Part shown: one piece after another, positions 19,225 through 28,547 of the stretch
Numbering within the stretch: position 1 is the first letter of the stretch
Layout of the letters: every line of letters begins with the position of its first letter
From: Streptococcus mitis
GTDB taxonomy: Bacteria; Bacillota; Bacilli; Lactobacillales; Streptococcaceae
Direction of reading: 5' to 3'
DNA: 64,000 nt
Assembly: GCF_000722705.1 (NCBI RefSeq)
Contig: NZ_JPFW01000008.1
Location: 248,001 to 312,000, forward strand
The notes under the pieces: model-generated
Told to the model about the DNA's origin: nothing
What the model saw: only the letters and a program-made list of their open reading frames with translations
Databases searched by the model: none
Position numbers and translations under genes: made by a program

Positions 19225-19596
19225 CTATTCTACAATCATCTTGCCGTGCATCATATTCATGCCACAAGAGAAACCATACTCTCCAGCCTGCTCAGGCGTG
19301 ATTTCCACTACATACTCTTCCCCCATAGGCAGGTCCGCATGTACACCAAAATCTGGAAAAACAATTTGGTCCAGACAGGGTGAAGGGTCCTTACGGTCAA
19401 AGACAATGCGGGCTGGCACTGATTTCTTGAGGATAATCAACTCAGGCGTATAGCCCCCCATGACCTCCACTCGAATCTCTTGATAGCCCTTTTTTTGCTG
19501 GGCCTTTTGTCCAGATTTTTCAGGCTTTTTGAAAAACCAAAACAAGATAAAGGCAATAAGGGCAATACAAATAATGGTTACAATAATATTCAACAT
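19225..19596 (-). CDS. cupA: Membrane-anchored copper chaperone CupA
   Basis: CupA binds Cu(I) at the membrane and passes it to CopA. The 123-residue protein has an N-terminal membrane anchor (about 2-22) followed by a basic linker and a cupredoxin-like domain with the copper ligands in FSCGMNMMHG near the C-terminus and a cysteine in PSPCLDQI. It sits between copY and copA with gaps of about 10 nt, matching the pneumococcal operon order. Confidence 0.95.
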   Translation of the reverse strand: MLNIIVTIICIALIAFILFWFFKKPEKSGQKAQQKKGYQEIRVEVMGGYTPELIILKKSVPARIVFDRKDPSPCLDQIVFPDFGVHADLPMGEEYVVEITPEQAGEYGFSCGMNMMHGKMIVE

Positions 19597-19606
19597 GACG
19601 TCTCCT

Positions 19607-20002
19607 TTACATACAATTACATTTTACTTCTGTTACAGCGTTTGATTTCTTCTCAGAAATCACAGTTTCCAAGTCTTTCAAGTCAGCCTGAGTAAAATCA
19701 CATTCAGTAATCAAATCAGCCAACAAGTTCTTAATCCTACGAGAACAAACCTTGTCCTTTATATCTTGGACAAGTAAATCCCGACTTTGGTCCAAAGTTA
19801 AAAGGGCTGAATAGACAAAGAACTTGCCTTCTTTTTTCCTCGTCAGACACTCTTTCTCAACCAGACGAGCCAAAAGAGTTTGAATGGTTGACTTGGACCA
19901 GTCGAACCGCTCCGCCAGAATCCTGATCAAATCCGTACTGGTCTGTTCCCCCTGCATCCAAATAATCTTCATGACCTGCCATTCTGCATCTGAAATCTGC
20001 AT
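19607..20002 (-). CDS. copY: Copper-responsive repressor CopY
   Basis: CopY represses the operon and is released when Cu(I) replaces Zn(II). The 131-residue protein has a BlaI/MecI-type winged helix (about 1-75; SDAEWQVMKIIW, STIQTLLARLVEKECL) and ends in KCNCM, a single CxC motif rather than the paired CxC motifs of the Enterococcus protein. The start at 20002 was chosen for its GGAGGTGTGATT ribosome site. Two cop boxes lie upstream. Confidence 0.95.
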   Translation of the reverse strand: MQISDAEWQVMKIIWMQGEQTSTDLIRILAERFDWSKSTIQTLLARLVEKECLTRKKEGKFFVYSALLTLDQSRDLLVQDIKDKVCSRRIKNLLADLITECDFTQADLKDLETVISEKKSNAVTEVKCNCM

Positions 20003-20020
20003 AATCACACCTCCGAAATC

Positions 20021-20072
20021 TACATTTGTCAATTACAATTATCAGTATACTCCCAAAATCTACATTTGTCAA
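20021..20072 (-). promoter_or_regulatory. cop promoter with two CopY operators
   Basis: On the minus strand TTGACA (20067-20072), 17 nt, TATACT (20044-20049). GACAAATGTA, matching the cop box KACANNYGTM, occurs twice: at 20061-20070, where it overlaps the -35 box, and at 20021-20030 between promoter and ATG. The spacing between box starts is 40 nt. Confidence 0.88.
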
Positions 20073-20167
20073 CTATTGTTTTTATTATTTTTTCAAAAAA
20101 TTGAATTTTAACCATATGATAAAGGATTTTCAGTCAAATCTTACTATATAAACTATAAAAATATGCT

Positions 20168-20173
20168 ATACTA
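20168..20173 (+). promoter_or_regulatory. -10 box of thiD
   Basis: TATACT lies about 20 nt before the TPP aptamer. The -35 region is weak and the flanking sequence is very AT-rich. Confidence 0.5.
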
Positions 20174-20189
20174 GAGAAAAAAGAAAACA

Positions 20190-20271
20190 ACCACTAGGGG
20201 TGCGTAAAGCTGAGATTAACGACTGTTAGACCCTTTGACTCAATCTAGGTAATGCTAGCTGATGGAAGTGG
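20190..20271 (+). promoter_or_regulatory. TPP riboswitch (THI element) upstream of thiD
   Basis: The conserved landmarks are in order: CCACTAGGGGTGC, GCTGAGAT, ACCCTTTGA, the TAATGC-type bulge with CTAGC, and closing GGAAGTGG pairing with the first CCACT. The segment to 20366 is the expression platform, with the ribosome site TTGGGAGG just before thiD. No strong terminator was seen, so control could be at translation. Confidence 0.9.
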
Positions 20272-20366
20272 AAATGATAATGGAGACTAGCAGTCTTCTA
20301 TTGCCTTTCTAAAACAGACTAGCTTGTTCTTAAGAATACAAACTTCAGTTGGTTGGGAGGTTTTAG

Positions 20367-21158
20367 ATGACTTATTTACCCGTTGCTTTGACCATTGCAG
20401 GGACTGACCCTAGTGGTGGTGCTGGCATTATGGCTGACTTAAAGTCGTTCCAAGCTAGAGATGTCTATGGAATGGCCGTTGTGACCAGTCTTGTCGCTCA
20501 AAATACCAGAGGTGTTCAGCTAATCGAACACGTTTCTCCTCAAATGTTGAAAGCCCAATTGGATAGTGTCTTTTCGGATATCAAACCTCAGGCTGTAAAA
20601 ACTGGGATGTTGGCAACTACTGAAATCATGGAAATCATCCAACCCTATCTTAAAAAGCTGGATTGTCCCTACGTCCTTGACCCTGTTATGGTCGCAACAA
20701 GCGGTGATACCCTGATTGATACCAGTGCCAGAGACTACCTAAAAACAAACCTACTTCCCCTTGCAACTATTATTACACCGAATCTTCCTGAGGCAGAAGA
20801 AATTGTTGGTTTTTCAATCCATGATCCCGAAGACATGCAACGTGCTGGTCGCCTGATTTTAAAAGAATTTGGTCCTCAGTCTGTTGTCATCAAAGGTGGG
20901 CATCTCGAAGGCGGTGCCAAAGACTTCCTCTTTACCAAGGATGATCAATTTGTCTGGGAAAGGCCACGAATTCAAACCTGTCACACCCATGGTACTGGAT
21001 GTACCTTTGCTGCAGTGATTACGGCTGAACTAGCCAAAGGCAAAAGTCTTTACCAGGCAGTCGATAAGGCCAAGGCCTTTATCACAAAAGCCATTCAAGA
21101 CGCCCCTCAACTCGGTCATGGTTCTGGTCCAGTCAACCATACAAGCTTTAAAGATTAA
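20367..21158 (+). CDS. thiD: Hydroxymethylpyrimidine (phosphomethylpyrimidine) kinase
   Basis: ThiD phosphorylates HMP and HMP-phosphate to give HMP-PP for thiamine synthesis. The 263-residue ribokinase-fold protein shows ALTIAGTDPSGGAGIMADLK (about 7-26) for pyrimidine binding and the catalytic HTHGTGCTFAAVITA (about 210-224) near the C-terminus. It is controlled by its own TPP riboswitch and is convergent with the thiE1 operon. Confidence 0.96.
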   Translation: MTYLPVALTIAGTDPSGGAGIMADLKSFQARDVYGMAVVTSLVAQNTRGVQLIEHVSPQMLKAQLDSVFSDIKPQAVKTGMLATTEIMEIIQPYLKKLDCPYVLDPVMVATSGDTLIDTSARDYLKTNLLPLATIITPNLPEAEEIVGFSIHDPEDMQRAGRLILKEFGPQSVVIKGGHLEGGAKDFLFTKDDQFVWERPRIQTCHTHGTGCTFAAVITAELAKGKSLYQAVDKAKAFITKAIQDAPQLGHGSGPVNHTSFKD

Positions 21159-21202
21159 AAAAACTCTCTAGTTCCTACTTTAAGGGAATTAGAGAGTTTT
21201 TG
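21159..21202. terminator. Bidirectional terminator between thiD and thiE1
   Basis: AAAACTCTCTAGTTCC pairs with GGAATTAGAGAGTTTT around a nine-base loop, followed by T residues in both directions. Confidence 0.9.
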
Positions 21203-21203
21203 A

Positions 21204-21836
21204 TTAGGAAATAATGTCATCTAGCTTTGTTAAAAAAGCTTGCGTTTTTGTCTCTATATCTTCAGCCTGCATCAAATCACGCACCACTGCTACACCAGCT
21301 ATGCCAGTACCAATAAGTTGGGCAATATTCTCTGATGTCAAGCCGCCAATAGCAACTACTGGAATGGCGACCCTTTGGCAAATGATTTTCAAGGTTGAAA
21401 TTAGGGTGATAGGCGCATTTTCCTTGGTCGTAGTCGGGAAAATGGCTCCTGTCCCCAAGTAATCTGCACCTGATTCTTCTGCCTCAAGGGCTCTTTTAAC
21501 TGTTTTAGCTGTGACCCCAAGTATTTTGTCAGAGCCCAAGACTTGTCGGGCAACCGAAACTGGTAGCTCATCGTCTCCGATATGCAGACCTGCAGCATCG
21601 ACTGCAAGACAAACATCCAAACGATCATCGATGATCAAGGGTACCTGATAGGCATCTGTTATTTCCTTGACTTCTTTTGCCAGTTGATAATATTGATTGG
21701 TGGTGATATTTTTTTCTCGTAATTGGACTATGGTAACCCCTGAACGGCAGGCTGTCTCAATCTTTTCAAGAAAGTTTTCCAAGGAATCTTGGTAGCGATT
21801 GGTTACCAGATATAGTCTAAGTGCTTCTCTATTCAT
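21204..21836 (-). CDS. thiE: Thiamine-phosphate synthase (first copy)
   Basis: ThiE joins HMP-PP and thiazole phosphate to give thiamine phosphate. The 210-residue TIM barrel shows YLVTNRY at the start, VQLREKN, the [19 protein letters not shown] region (about 76-94), [10 protein letters not shown] and [10 protein letters not shown]. The start at 21836 has AAAGGAGATATTT upstream and overlaps the thiM1 stop by 8 nt. It is the last gene of the riboswitch-controlled ykoE operon. A second, diverged copy lies at 26898-27530. Confidence 0.94.
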   Translation of the reverse strand: MNREALRLYLVTNRYQDSLENFLEKIETACRSGVTIVQLREKNITTNQYYQLAKEVKEITDAYQVPLIIDDRLDVCLAVDAAGLHIGDDELPVSVARQVLGSDKILGVTAKTVKRALEAEESGADYLGTGAIFPTTTKENAPITLISTLKIICQRVAIPVVAIGGLTSENIAQLIGTGIAGVAVVRDLMQAEDIETKTQAFLTKLDDIIS

Positions 21837-22632
21837 AAATATCTCCTTTGATAGCATCTAGCCAGTTTTCATCTCTTTTGAGGAGTGAAAGCTGATTGAG
21901 TACTTGGTAACGAAATTCTTCCAATCCCATTCCTTGAACAAGAATTCTCTCAGCAGAGATATTGAGATAAGAAACCGCTAAGCATGAAGCTTCAAAGCCA
22001 GTCTTTCCTTGGCTGAGAAAAACGGCTGTCAAGGCTCCAACTAAGTCTCCCGTCCCTGTTATCCAGTCTAATTCTGCACAGCCATTTCCCAATATAGCAA
22101 CTTGATTTACTGAAACGACGAGGTCCTTGGGGCCAGTAACTAAGAATGACATACCTGGATAGGTCTGACACCAGTCTTTCAAGACTTGAAGTAAATCCTC
22201 AGTTTCTTGATCTTTAGAACTCGCATCGACCCCAACTCCGTGGTGTTTTAAACCAACAAGACTTCGGATTTCCGACATGTTTCCTTTAAGGACCGTAGGT
22301 CTATAGTCTAAAAGGTCTTTAACTAAGCTCTTACGAATGGATGAAGCTGATACACCAACCGCATCTACTACCATTGGAAGAGAAACTTGAGCTGCATAAG
22401 AAGCTGCCCTACGGATTGATTTTTCCTTCTCAGCAGACAAATGCCCCAAATTGATGAAGAGGGCCTGACTTTGCTTAGTAAAATCAAGAACCTCACGGGG
22501 ATCATCTGCCATGACAGGTTTGCATCCCAGCGCCAAAATGCCATTGGCCAGCATCTCACAAGAAATCTCATTGGTGATGCAGTGAATCAAGGAACTTGCT
22601 ACCAGAGGGAAAGGATTTGTCAATTCCTGCAT
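21829..22632 (-). CDS. thiM: Hydroxyethylthiazole kinase (first copy)
   Basis: ThiM phosphorylates the salvaged thiazole moiety. The 267-residue ribokinase-fold protein shows the opening [20 protein letters not shown] and the catalytic region [15 protein letters not shown]. In the usual ThiM motif a cysteine sits near this position (GTGC); here it is GTGD, as in many firmicute copies. Its ATG overlaps the thiW stop and its stop overlaps thiE1, so the three genes are translationally coupled. Confidence 0.93.
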   Translation of the reverse strand: MQELTNPFPLVASSLIHCITNEISCEMLANGILALGCKPVMADDPREVLDFTKQSQALFINLGHLSAEKEKSIRRAASYAAQVSLPMVVDAVGVSASSIRKSLVKDLLDYRPTVLKGNMSEIRSLVGLKHHGVGVDASSKDQETEDLLQVLKDWCQTYPGMSFLVTGPKDLVVSVNQVAILGNGCAELDWITGTGDLVGALTAVFLSQGKTGFEASCLAVSYLNISAERILVQGMGLEEFRYQVLNQLSLLKRDENWLDAIKGDIYE

Positions 22633-23156
22633 CAGTTTATCCTTTCATCCAAGAAATATCCCTGCACTTTTTTAAAGAATTCCTGCTTGATTAAAAATCG
22701 AAAGGCAATAAAGGAAATCGCCGTACCAATCAAGGTTGCTCCGAAAAATCGAGGAGTGTAGATAAACCAGCTAAGCTTAGCAGCCGATCCTGTAAAGAGT
22801 ACCATAACAGGATAGGAAACAATAGAACCAATAATACCTGTTCCCAAGATTTCTCCTAGGGCAGAATAGTGAAATTTTCGACCATACTTATAAAAGAGAC
22901 CTGCAAGGAGGGCTCCAAAAGTCGCTCCTGTGAGAGCTAAAGGCGGAATACCTTGAGTCGTCATACGGATAAAGGCTGTGACTGTAGCCATAGCCAAGGC
23001 ATACACAGGTCCCATCATGATTCCTGCTAGAATATTGACTACACTGGACATCGGTGCCATTCCCTCAATCCGAAAGATAGGAGTAAGGACTACATCAAGG
23101 GCAATCATCATGGATAAAATGGTTAATTTGTGAATTTGTAATTGGTGCTTTCTCAT
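22632..23156 (-). CDS. thiW: ECF transporter substrate-binding component ThiW
   Basis: This 174-residue membrane protein is the ThiW type of ECF S component, thought to import the thiazole precursor. It has five to six hydrophobic helices and the signature [19 protein letters not shown] (about 48-66). The start at MRKHQLQI was chosen because AAAGGAGAATAATAAAC precedes it and it follows the tenA1 stop by 5 nt. Its position just before thiM fits thiazole salvage. Confidence 0.9.
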   Translation of the reverse strand: MRKHQLQIHKLTILSMMIALDVVLTPIFRIEGMAPMSSVVNILAGIMMGPVYALAMATVTAFIRMTTQGIPPLALTGATFGALLAGLFYKYGRKFHYSALGEILGTGIIGSIVSYPVMVLFTGSAAKLSWFIYTPRFFGATLIGTAISFIAFRFLIKQEFFKKVQGYFLDERIN

Positions 23157-23161
23157 GTTTA

Positions 23162-23851
23162 TTATTCTCCTTTTTCTAAAGACTGTAAATCGCTCTTCCA
23201 GGTTTGGTGTTGGTAGGCCATTTCCCAAAACTTGGCTTCCATATGAACACTGATGTGGAAGGCATCTAGCATTTTTTTCTTGTCTGTCTCGTCACTTTCT
23301 CTATAGAGTTGATTGACCAAAGCCCCTTCCTCTCTGATTTGCTGCTCCAACTCATCCGTAATATAAGTTTCAATCCATTGTTGGTAGAGAGGATTTGGTG
23401 ATGGTTTAAGATTAAGTGATTTGCCTATATCATGGTATAACCAAGGACAAGGCAGCAAACTTGCAAAAGCAATGGCTAAGTTCGACTCTGCAAATTGCCG
23501 ATAAATATGAGAGATATAATGATAGCAGGTTGGAGCGATTGGATGTTGCTCCATTTCCTGATCGCTGATTTCCAATTCCTTAAAAAATTGTTGGCGGATA
23601 AATAATTCCCCTTCTACTAAACTCTGAGCATTTTGTTTCAAAAGTCTCTTCATCTCTGGGTTTGAAGTTTTTTCAGCCAAGATATCATAGGCTTTTGAAA
23701 AAGCATTTAAGTAATATGCATCCTGTATCAAGTAGTAACGGAAAATGGACGGGTCTAAATTTCCCTCTTGTAACTGTAAAACAAAGGGGTGATGAAATGA
23801 GGCCTGCCAAGCTTCCTTGGATAATTCCATCGCAATATCTGTAAATTCCAT
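23162..23851 (-). CDS. tenA: TenA family thiaminase II / aminopyrimidine aminohydrolase (first copy)
   Basis: TenA hydrolyses amino-HMP from degraded thiamine to recover HMP. The 229-residue all-helical protein shows QDAYYLNAFSKAYDIL (about 43-58) with the conserved aspartate and tyrosine, and a PTCYHYISHIYR helix. A cysteine in LLPCPWLY matches the catalytic cysteine region of the family. AAAGGAG precedes the ATG. It sits between the transporter genes and thiW. Confidence 0.93.
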   Translation of the reverse strand: MEFTDIAMELSKEAWQASFHHPFVLQLQEGNLDPSIFRYYLIQDAYYLNAFSKAYDILAEKTSNPEMKRLLKQNAQSLVEGELFIRQQFFKELEISDQEMEQHPIAPTCYHYISHIYRQFAESNLAIAFASLLPCPWLYHDIGKSLNLKPSPNPLYQQWIETYITDELEQQIREEGALVNQLYRESDETDKKKMLDAFHISVHMEAKFWEMAYQHQTWKSDLQSLEKGE

Positions 23852-23861
23852 AATAACTCCT

Positions 23862-24512
23862 TTATAAAAATAAACTGGTTTGAAGCAATAAAAAGAAAAG
23901 CAGGTAGATTAATTTTGTTTTTTTAGGAATATAAAAAGTCCGATAGCGATTCTCCACCTGTGCATGTTCGTCATATCCATGCGCCGACAGGGCTCTCAAG
24001 TAAAGATGGCGCCACCTAAAGACTGTCATCAGAACCTTGCTGTAAATCAAGGGCGACCAAAAGTGTAGTTCTTGACCACGTAATAAGCAAGCTTCCTTGA
24101 GAGACTTGATTTCTTGCTGAATAAGGGGGAAGGAATTGAATACCACAATCAAGGCATAGGCCCAAGAGCGTGATAACCCCTTTTGAGCCAAGTACAAGAG
24201 AAGCTCTTTTAGGGAAATGCTGGAAACAAAGACAAGTCCAATACAAACGGTCACAAAGGCCCTCGTTCCAAGCATGACTGCCTGCGAAACATCCCCATGT
24301 AACTGAACGGCCCAATAGTTGGCCAAAGATGGCAAAATGGCAAGTAGAATCATCCACGCCAATACTTTAAATCGACGGTAATAGAGCATAAAGAGAATGC
24401 AAAATGTGACTACCGAAAGATTCAGAGCAATCGAAGGAATGAAAGATGTTTCCAGCGATAAAATTAGCAAGAAGAGACTGATAATCGGTATCTGGGTTGC
24501 TACTTTGACCAT
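23862..24512 (-). CDS. ECF transporter transmembrane T component (CbiQ/YkoC type)
   Basis: This 216-residue membrane protein is the T component coupling the ATPase to the S component. It has several hydrophobic helices and the coupling motif SLKEACLLRGQEL (A-R-G type, about 137-149) plus a second ALSAHGYDE motif near 178, which match the two Ala-Arg-Gly-like helices of CbiQ proteins. It follows the ATPase gene at once (GGGGAGGTGAG before the ATG). Confidence 0.9.
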   Translation of the reverse strand: MVKVATQIPIISLFLLILSLETSFIPSIALNLSVVTFCILFMLYYRRFKVLAWMILLAILPSLANYWAVQLHGDVSQAVMLGTRAFVTVCIGLVFVSSISLKELLLYLAQKGLSRSWAYALIVVFNSFPLIQQEIKSLKEACLLRGQELHFWSPLIYSKVLMTVFRWRHLYLRALSAHGYDEHAQVENRYRTFYIPKKTKLIYLLFFLLLQTSLFL

Positions 24513-24513
24513 A

Positions 24514-25899
24514 CTATCTCACCTCCCCTTGGGTATTGATACTCTGAGATGTGAGTGGTTTGGTAATTGTCACTTCTTTCACATGACTGAGACCCTGACT
24601 AGTCATCTCAATCCAATAATCAACCACAGAGATCAAGGGATCCAAACGATGGCTAATGATCAGAAAACTTCTTCCTTGATTTCTGTCCTCCACAATCCAC
24701 TGACAAAAATAATGGCAGGCTCTATCATCCAAACCAGCAAAAGGTTCATCTAGTAAAATCACAGAAGCCTTGCTGGTCAAGATGGTCAAGAGCTGAAGAA
24801 TCTTTTGCTGGCCACCACTTAATTGATAAGGACTCTTATCGAGTGCCTGCTCCAAATCAAAATATCGTAAAGCTTGAAGAATTCGCTGATTTCTTTCAGA
24901 ATCTGAGCTATCTAATTGAAGTTCCTCTCGCAAACTAACTCGGATAAACTGCTTCTCAGCTTCCTGAACAACACCCGTCAGGTCACGGTACAAACTCTTT
25001 TTCTTTTTCAGAACTGTCCCCTTCCAAGTAATGCGCCCCTTATACTTTTGAAATTGAAGAATGGAGCGAAAGAGGGTTGATTTCCCAACACCATTGTCAC
25101 CCAGGATACAGGAAATTCCTTGGTAGAATGTAAAATCAGCAATCGAAAAGAGGGAGCGATTCCCCAGCTCACAAGTCATACGGTCCATATGAAATAGTTC
25201 TGAGCTAGAAGCAACTTCCTTTGAAGCAACCTGTGTCGTCTCAGAGGTAGGAATTTGAAACACTTCCCTTAGTTGTCCGTCTCTTAACTCAACCATATGG
25301 TCGATATAGACTTCATAGTCTGATAAATCATGGTCGCACAAAATAACTGTCTTCCCATCAGAGACCAATTCTTTTAGAATCTCCAATATCTCTAACCTGC
25401 TCTTGCGGTCAATGGAAGCAAAAGGCTCATCCAAGAGATAGACCCTAGGATTCATAGCAAAGAGAACAGCCAAAGCAGCCTTTTGCTTTTCTCCACCTGA
25501 TAAGTGATGGATGGGACGGTGCAAAATCGCCTTGCAGCGACATTGCTGGACCACCTCTGCTATTTTAGAATCAATTTCCTGAACGGGATGCCCAATATTT
25601 TCCAAGGTAAAAATCAGCTCCTCAAACAAGTTCTCCATGGTAAATTGATGATTGGGATTTTGAAAGAGAATACCAACCATCTGGACACGTTCGATGATAG
25701 AAAGCTGACTGACCTCGCTCCCATTTATCAGGACTTGACCGCTATAGGGAAGAGAACTGACTTGGGCAATCATTTGAAAGAGGCTGGATTTTCCTGAACC
25801 ACTACTCCCAACTAACAAGGTAAAGGCTTGCGCATGAAAAGTAAAATCAAGTGGCTCAGAGAAGATTGGGGACTGAATAGCTCGTAGTTCCAGCCCCAT
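24514..25899 (-). CDS. ECF transporter ATPase with two fused ATP-binding domains (YkoD type)
   Basis: This 461-residue protein holds two ABC ATPase domains in one chain. Domain 1 (about 1-225) has GSSGSGKSS, HHLSGGEKQ and VYLLDEPFAS; domain 2 (about 235-440) has GDNGVGKST, YQLSGGQQK and VILLDEPFAG. This fused design is typical of YkoD, the motor of the YkoEDC thiamine-precursor importer. Its ATG abuts the ykoE stop (TAGATG). Confidence 0.93.
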   Translation of the reverse strand: MGLELRAIQSPIFSEPLDFTFHAQAFTLLVGSSGSGKSSLFQMIAQVSSLPYSGQVLINGSEVSQLSIIERVQMVGILFQNPNHQFTMENLFEELIFTLENIGHPVQEIDSKIAEVVQQCRCKAILHRPIHHLSGGEKQKAALAVLFAMNPRVYLLDEPFASIDRKSRLEILEILKELVSDGKTVILCDHDLSDYEVYIDHMVELRDGQLREVFQIPTSETTQVASKEVASSSELFHMDRMTCELGNRSLFSIADFTFYQGISCILGDNGVGKSTLFRSILQFQKYKGRITWKGTVLKKKKSLYRDLTGVVQEAEKQFIRVSLREELQLDSSDSERNQRILQALRYFDLEQALDKSPYQLSGGQQKILQLLTILTSKASVILLDEPFAGLDDRACHYFCQWIVEDRNQGRSFLIISHRLDPLISVVDYWIEMTSQGLSHVKEVTITKPLTSQSINTQGEVR

Positions 25900-26460
25900 C
25901 TATGCCTTGCCCCCAGCTGCAAACTGATGATAGAGTTTGACAATAGCACGAACCAAGATGGTACAGAAGAAAAAGACGGAAATAAAACGTACTACAAGCA
26001 AGGAAAGGACAAAAGGAAGGGAGAAGGCGTAGTAACCTAACTTAATGTATTCATAGACAAAGCTAACAAGCGTAATCCCAATACTATTGGCAGTTAGAGA
26101 GAGCCAACTTTCATAGCGATTCTTGGTTACGATAAAACCAAGTTCACTTCCCAAACCTTGAACCAATCCAGACAAAAGGGCACCTAGACCGAATTGGCTA
26201 CCATAAAGGACTTCAGCAAGCGCAGCTAGCACTTCTCCAATCGTTGCACTTCCCACTCTTGGAACAAAGATAGCAGCAATAGGGGCAGCCATACACCAGA
26301 GACCAAAGAGGATTTCATTGGCAAAGGCCTGTAAACCAAGAGGGGCTAAAATCAGAGTGAGGATATCAAACAGATAACCTGAACCCACAAAAACGCCACC
26401 AAAAAAGATAGACAAGAAAGCAAGTAAAATAACATCTTTTAACTGCCATTTTTTCAACAT
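25900..26460 (-). CDS. ECF transporter S component, YkoE type
   Basis: This 186-residue membrane protein is the substrate-binding unit of a YkoEDC-like ECF importer, probably for the hydroxymethylpyrimidine moiety of thiamine. Features are five to six helices, the VILLAFLSIFFGGVFVGSG opening and the LFGLWCMAAPIAA segment. The start at MLKKWQ was chosen because AAAGGAGTTTTTT lies before it. It is the first gene after a TPP riboswitch and terminator, so thiamine repletion should shut the whole operon. Confidence 0.9.
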   Translation of the reverse strand: MLKKWQLKDVILLAFLSIFFGGVFVGSGYLFDILTLILAPLGLQAFANEILFGLWCMAAPIAAIFVPRVGSATIGEVLAALAEVLYGSQFGLGALLSGLVQGLGSELGFIVTKNRYESWLSLTANSIGITLVSFVYEYIKLGYYAFSLPFVLSLLVVRFISVFFFCTILVRAIVKLYHQFAAGGKA

Positions 26461-26544
26461 AAAAAACTCCTTTTTAAAGAAAAGTGGGGCATTCAAGGAG
26501 ACTTACCTAAATGCTTTGTATCATCTTCATCCAGTTTCGTAAAA

Positions 26545-26580
26545 GAAAAAACTCTAATTACAGATAGGAATTAGAGTTCA
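26545..26580 (-). terminator. Riboswitch-controlled terminator before the ykoE-type gene
   Basis: AACTCTAATT and AATTAGAGTT pair around a nine-base loop and are followed by TTTTTC, between the TPP aptamer and the first gene. It is the likely off-switch of the riboswitch. Confidence 0.85.
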
Positions 26581-26624
26581 GCTTACAAAATTAGATGTTT
26601 TTTTCTTTCTCAAGAAAAAACTAT

Positions 26625-26700
26625 TCACATTTCCCTTCGCCAGTATTAACTGTAGCAGGTTCAATGGGTATAATCTCAGCCTAAAGCACCCCAAATGCCT
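26625..26700 (-). promoter_or_regulatory. TPP riboswitch upstream of the ykoE-type operon
   Basis: On the minus strand the THI element reads CATTTGGGGTGC, GGCTGAGAT, ACCCATTGAACCTG and CTGGCGAAGGGAAATG, with CATTT/AAATG closing the stem. It is almost identical to the leader at 29434-29506. Confidence 0.93.
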
Positions 26701-26737
26701 TTATTATTTAATTATATAATTATTTTAACAGACGATT

Positions 26738-26767
26738 TATTCCAGTTCAAGAAATTGAACTGGAAAT
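26738..26767 (-). terminator. Hairpin after thiE2
   Basis: TTCCAGTTCAA and TTGAACTGGAA form a perfect stem with a four-base loop, followed by TAAAT. The T-tract is weak, so this may be a terminator or a 3' end stabiliser. The stretch between it and thiE2 (26768-26897) holds nothing I recognise. Confidence 0.55.
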
Positions 26768-26897
26768 AAGCTAGCCCGTTCTATTGTAGTAAAATCGCTA
26801 ACTCAACCATACAAACGACCTATTCACATTTGAAGGATAAAAACTCAGCTTAGCAAGTAAGAGAATCCTATTGACTTAGAATGTAAGGATACAAAAA

Positions 26898-27530
26898 TTA
26901 AAATTGCTCACTCATTTCTCGAACAGTTTTCTCTACATTTTTAGAGTAGGAGATCGCTGAAATGATTGAAACACCATCTATATTGGTCTGTATAATGTCT
27001 TTAATATGTTGCGTCTGTATCCCACCAATTGCAACTAAGGGCATTTGTGGCAATAGTTTTCTCATCAATTTAAGACCCTCATAACCTATAGCACCACCAG
27101 CATCATCCTTTGACTGGGTATCAAATACAGGACCAACACCAACATAATCTACATATTCAACTTTTGATTGTTGGAATTCTTCCTCGTTTCTTATAGAAAG
27201 ACCAATTATTTTATCTGGCATCGATTTTCTAATTTCATCAACACCAAGATCATCCTGTCCTACATGTACTCCGTCAGCATCTATCTCTAATGCTAACTCA
27301 ATATCATCATTAACAATAAATGGAACATTGTATTTTCTACAAAGATCCTGTAGTTTAATTGCTAATTCGACTTTTTCTTTACCTTCTAAGGCTCCCTCAC
27401 CTTTTTCACGAAATTGAAATAAGGTTATACCACCTTTTAAGGCTTCCTCAACGACTGTATATAGATCTTTTCCTTGGCAAGTAGTCGTTCCACAAATAAA
27501 ATATAGTTTTAGTAATTCTTTATGAAACAT
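26898..27530 (-). CDS. thiE: Thiamine-phosphate synthase (second copy)
   Basis: This 210-residue ThiE paralogue has the family motifs FQFREKGEG, VNDDIELALEIDADGVHVG (about 77-95), YVGVGPVFDT and AIGGIQ. It is clearly diverged from the first copy and uses more AT-rich codons, suggesting a different origin. It starts 1 nt after the thiM2 stop. With tenA2 and thiM2 it forms a second salvage operon. Confidence 0.93.
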   Translation of the reverse strand: MFHKELLKLYFICGTTTCQGKDLYTVVEEALKGGITLFQFREKGEGALEGKEKVELAIKLQDLCRKYNVPFIVNDDIELALEIDADGVHVGQDDLGVDEIRKSMPDKIIGLSIRNEEEFQQSKVEYVDYVGVGPVFDTQSKDDAGGAIGYEGLKLMRKLLPQMPLVAIGGIQTQHIKDIIQTNIDGVSIISAISYSKNVEKTVREMSEQF

Positions 27531-27531
27531 T

Positions 27532-28314
27532 TTACTTCACTCTTTTGAATTCCTTTACATCTTCATCTGTAATCTCGTATAAGGCATTTATAAATTCAAC
27601 TTTAAATGTTCCAGGAAGATGCCCATTTGGACGTTTTTCTGCCATTTCTCCAGCGATATTGTAAACCAACATTGCTGTTTCTAAAGATTTCAATTCTTGA
27701 CCTTTTTCAAGTCCGATAAAGCTTGCTACTACAGCACCTAATAAACATCCTGTCCCAATAACTTTTGGCATCATAGCACTACCATTATGAATCGTTACCA
27801 CTTCTCCATTTACCGCAATAGCATCCACTTCACCTGTTACTACTATAGGAATATTGAACTTCTCATTTGCTGCCAGAGCAATTTCGTCAATATTATCTAC
27901 TCCCGCACTATCTACTCCTTTAGATGCCACATTTATTCCCACTAAAGAAGCAATCTCGCCAGCATTTCCTCTAATCGCAGCTAGTTTGTAATTGTTGATT
28001 AGATCATCTGCTACTTTTTTTCTATATTCTCCTGCTCCACAGGCTACAGGATCTAAAACTGCTGGGACATTATATTTCTCTGCAATTTTCAGAGCAGCTT
28101 GGTATAATTTCCAATTTTCATCTGTCAATGTTCCTATGTTTATTAATAAACCACCAGCATACTTTAACAAATCCTCTAAATCTGCTGGAAATTCACTCAT
28201 GGCTGGTGATGCTCCCAGTGCTACTAATCCATTTGCTGTGAAATTTTTTACTACATCATTGGTTATACAAATGACCAAAGGTGCTTTTTCTTTTAATAAT
28301 TTTAAACTTGTCAT
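27532..28314 (-). CDS. thiM: Hydroxyethylthiazole kinase (second copy)
   Basis: This 260-residue ThiM paralogue shows [32 protein letters not shown] and the catalytic [15 protein letters not shown], which keeps the GTGC cysteine that the first copy lacks. The start at 28314 was chosen for its AAGGAAGGATTT ribosome site; an upstream GTG would include that site. A BOX element lies between tenA2 and this gene. Confidence 0.93.
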   Translation of the reverse strand: MTSLKLLKEKAPLVICITNDVVKNFTANGLVALGASPAMSEFPADLEDLLKYAGGLLINIGTLTDENWKLYQAALKIAEKYNVPAVLDPVACGAGEYRKKVADDLINNYKLAAIRGNAGEIASLVGINVASKGVDSAGVDNIDEIALAANEKFNIPIVVTGEVDAIAVNGEVVTIHNGSAMMPKVIGTGCLLGAVVASFIGLEKGQELKSLETAMLVYNIAGEMAEKRPNGHLPGTFKVEFINALYEITDEDVKEFKRVK

Positions 28315-28410
28315 ATTGAAATCCTTCCTTTTCACTTTATACGATCTACTGATTTCGATTTATCTCTATCTTTCGTTAAGAAATTTTTTCAGTTACATTG
28401 AATGATTTAT

Positions 28411-28512
28411 GCTCAATGAAAATCAAAGAGCAAACTAGGAAGCTAGCCGCAGGCTGTACTTGAGTACGGCAAGGTGAAGCTGACGTGGTTTGAAGAGATT
28501 TTCGAAGAGAAT
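28411..28512. repeat. Short BOX element (A-C form)
   Basis: This is a 102-nt BOX copy running from GCTCAATGAAAATCAAAGAG through CTAGCCGCAGGCTGTACTTG to TGACGTGGTTTGAAGAGATT and TTCGAAGAGAA. The central boxB part is absent. It lies inside the second thiamine operon, between the tenA2 stop and thiM2. Confidence 0.9.
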
Positions 28513-28547
28513 TACCTCATCAAATTTGTAAATATCCTAAACTTTCT

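Noticed and set aside
20100-20366. Possible tRNA or small RNA gene before thiD
   Set aside because: The conserved blocks are those of a TPP aptamer; no cloverleaf is present.
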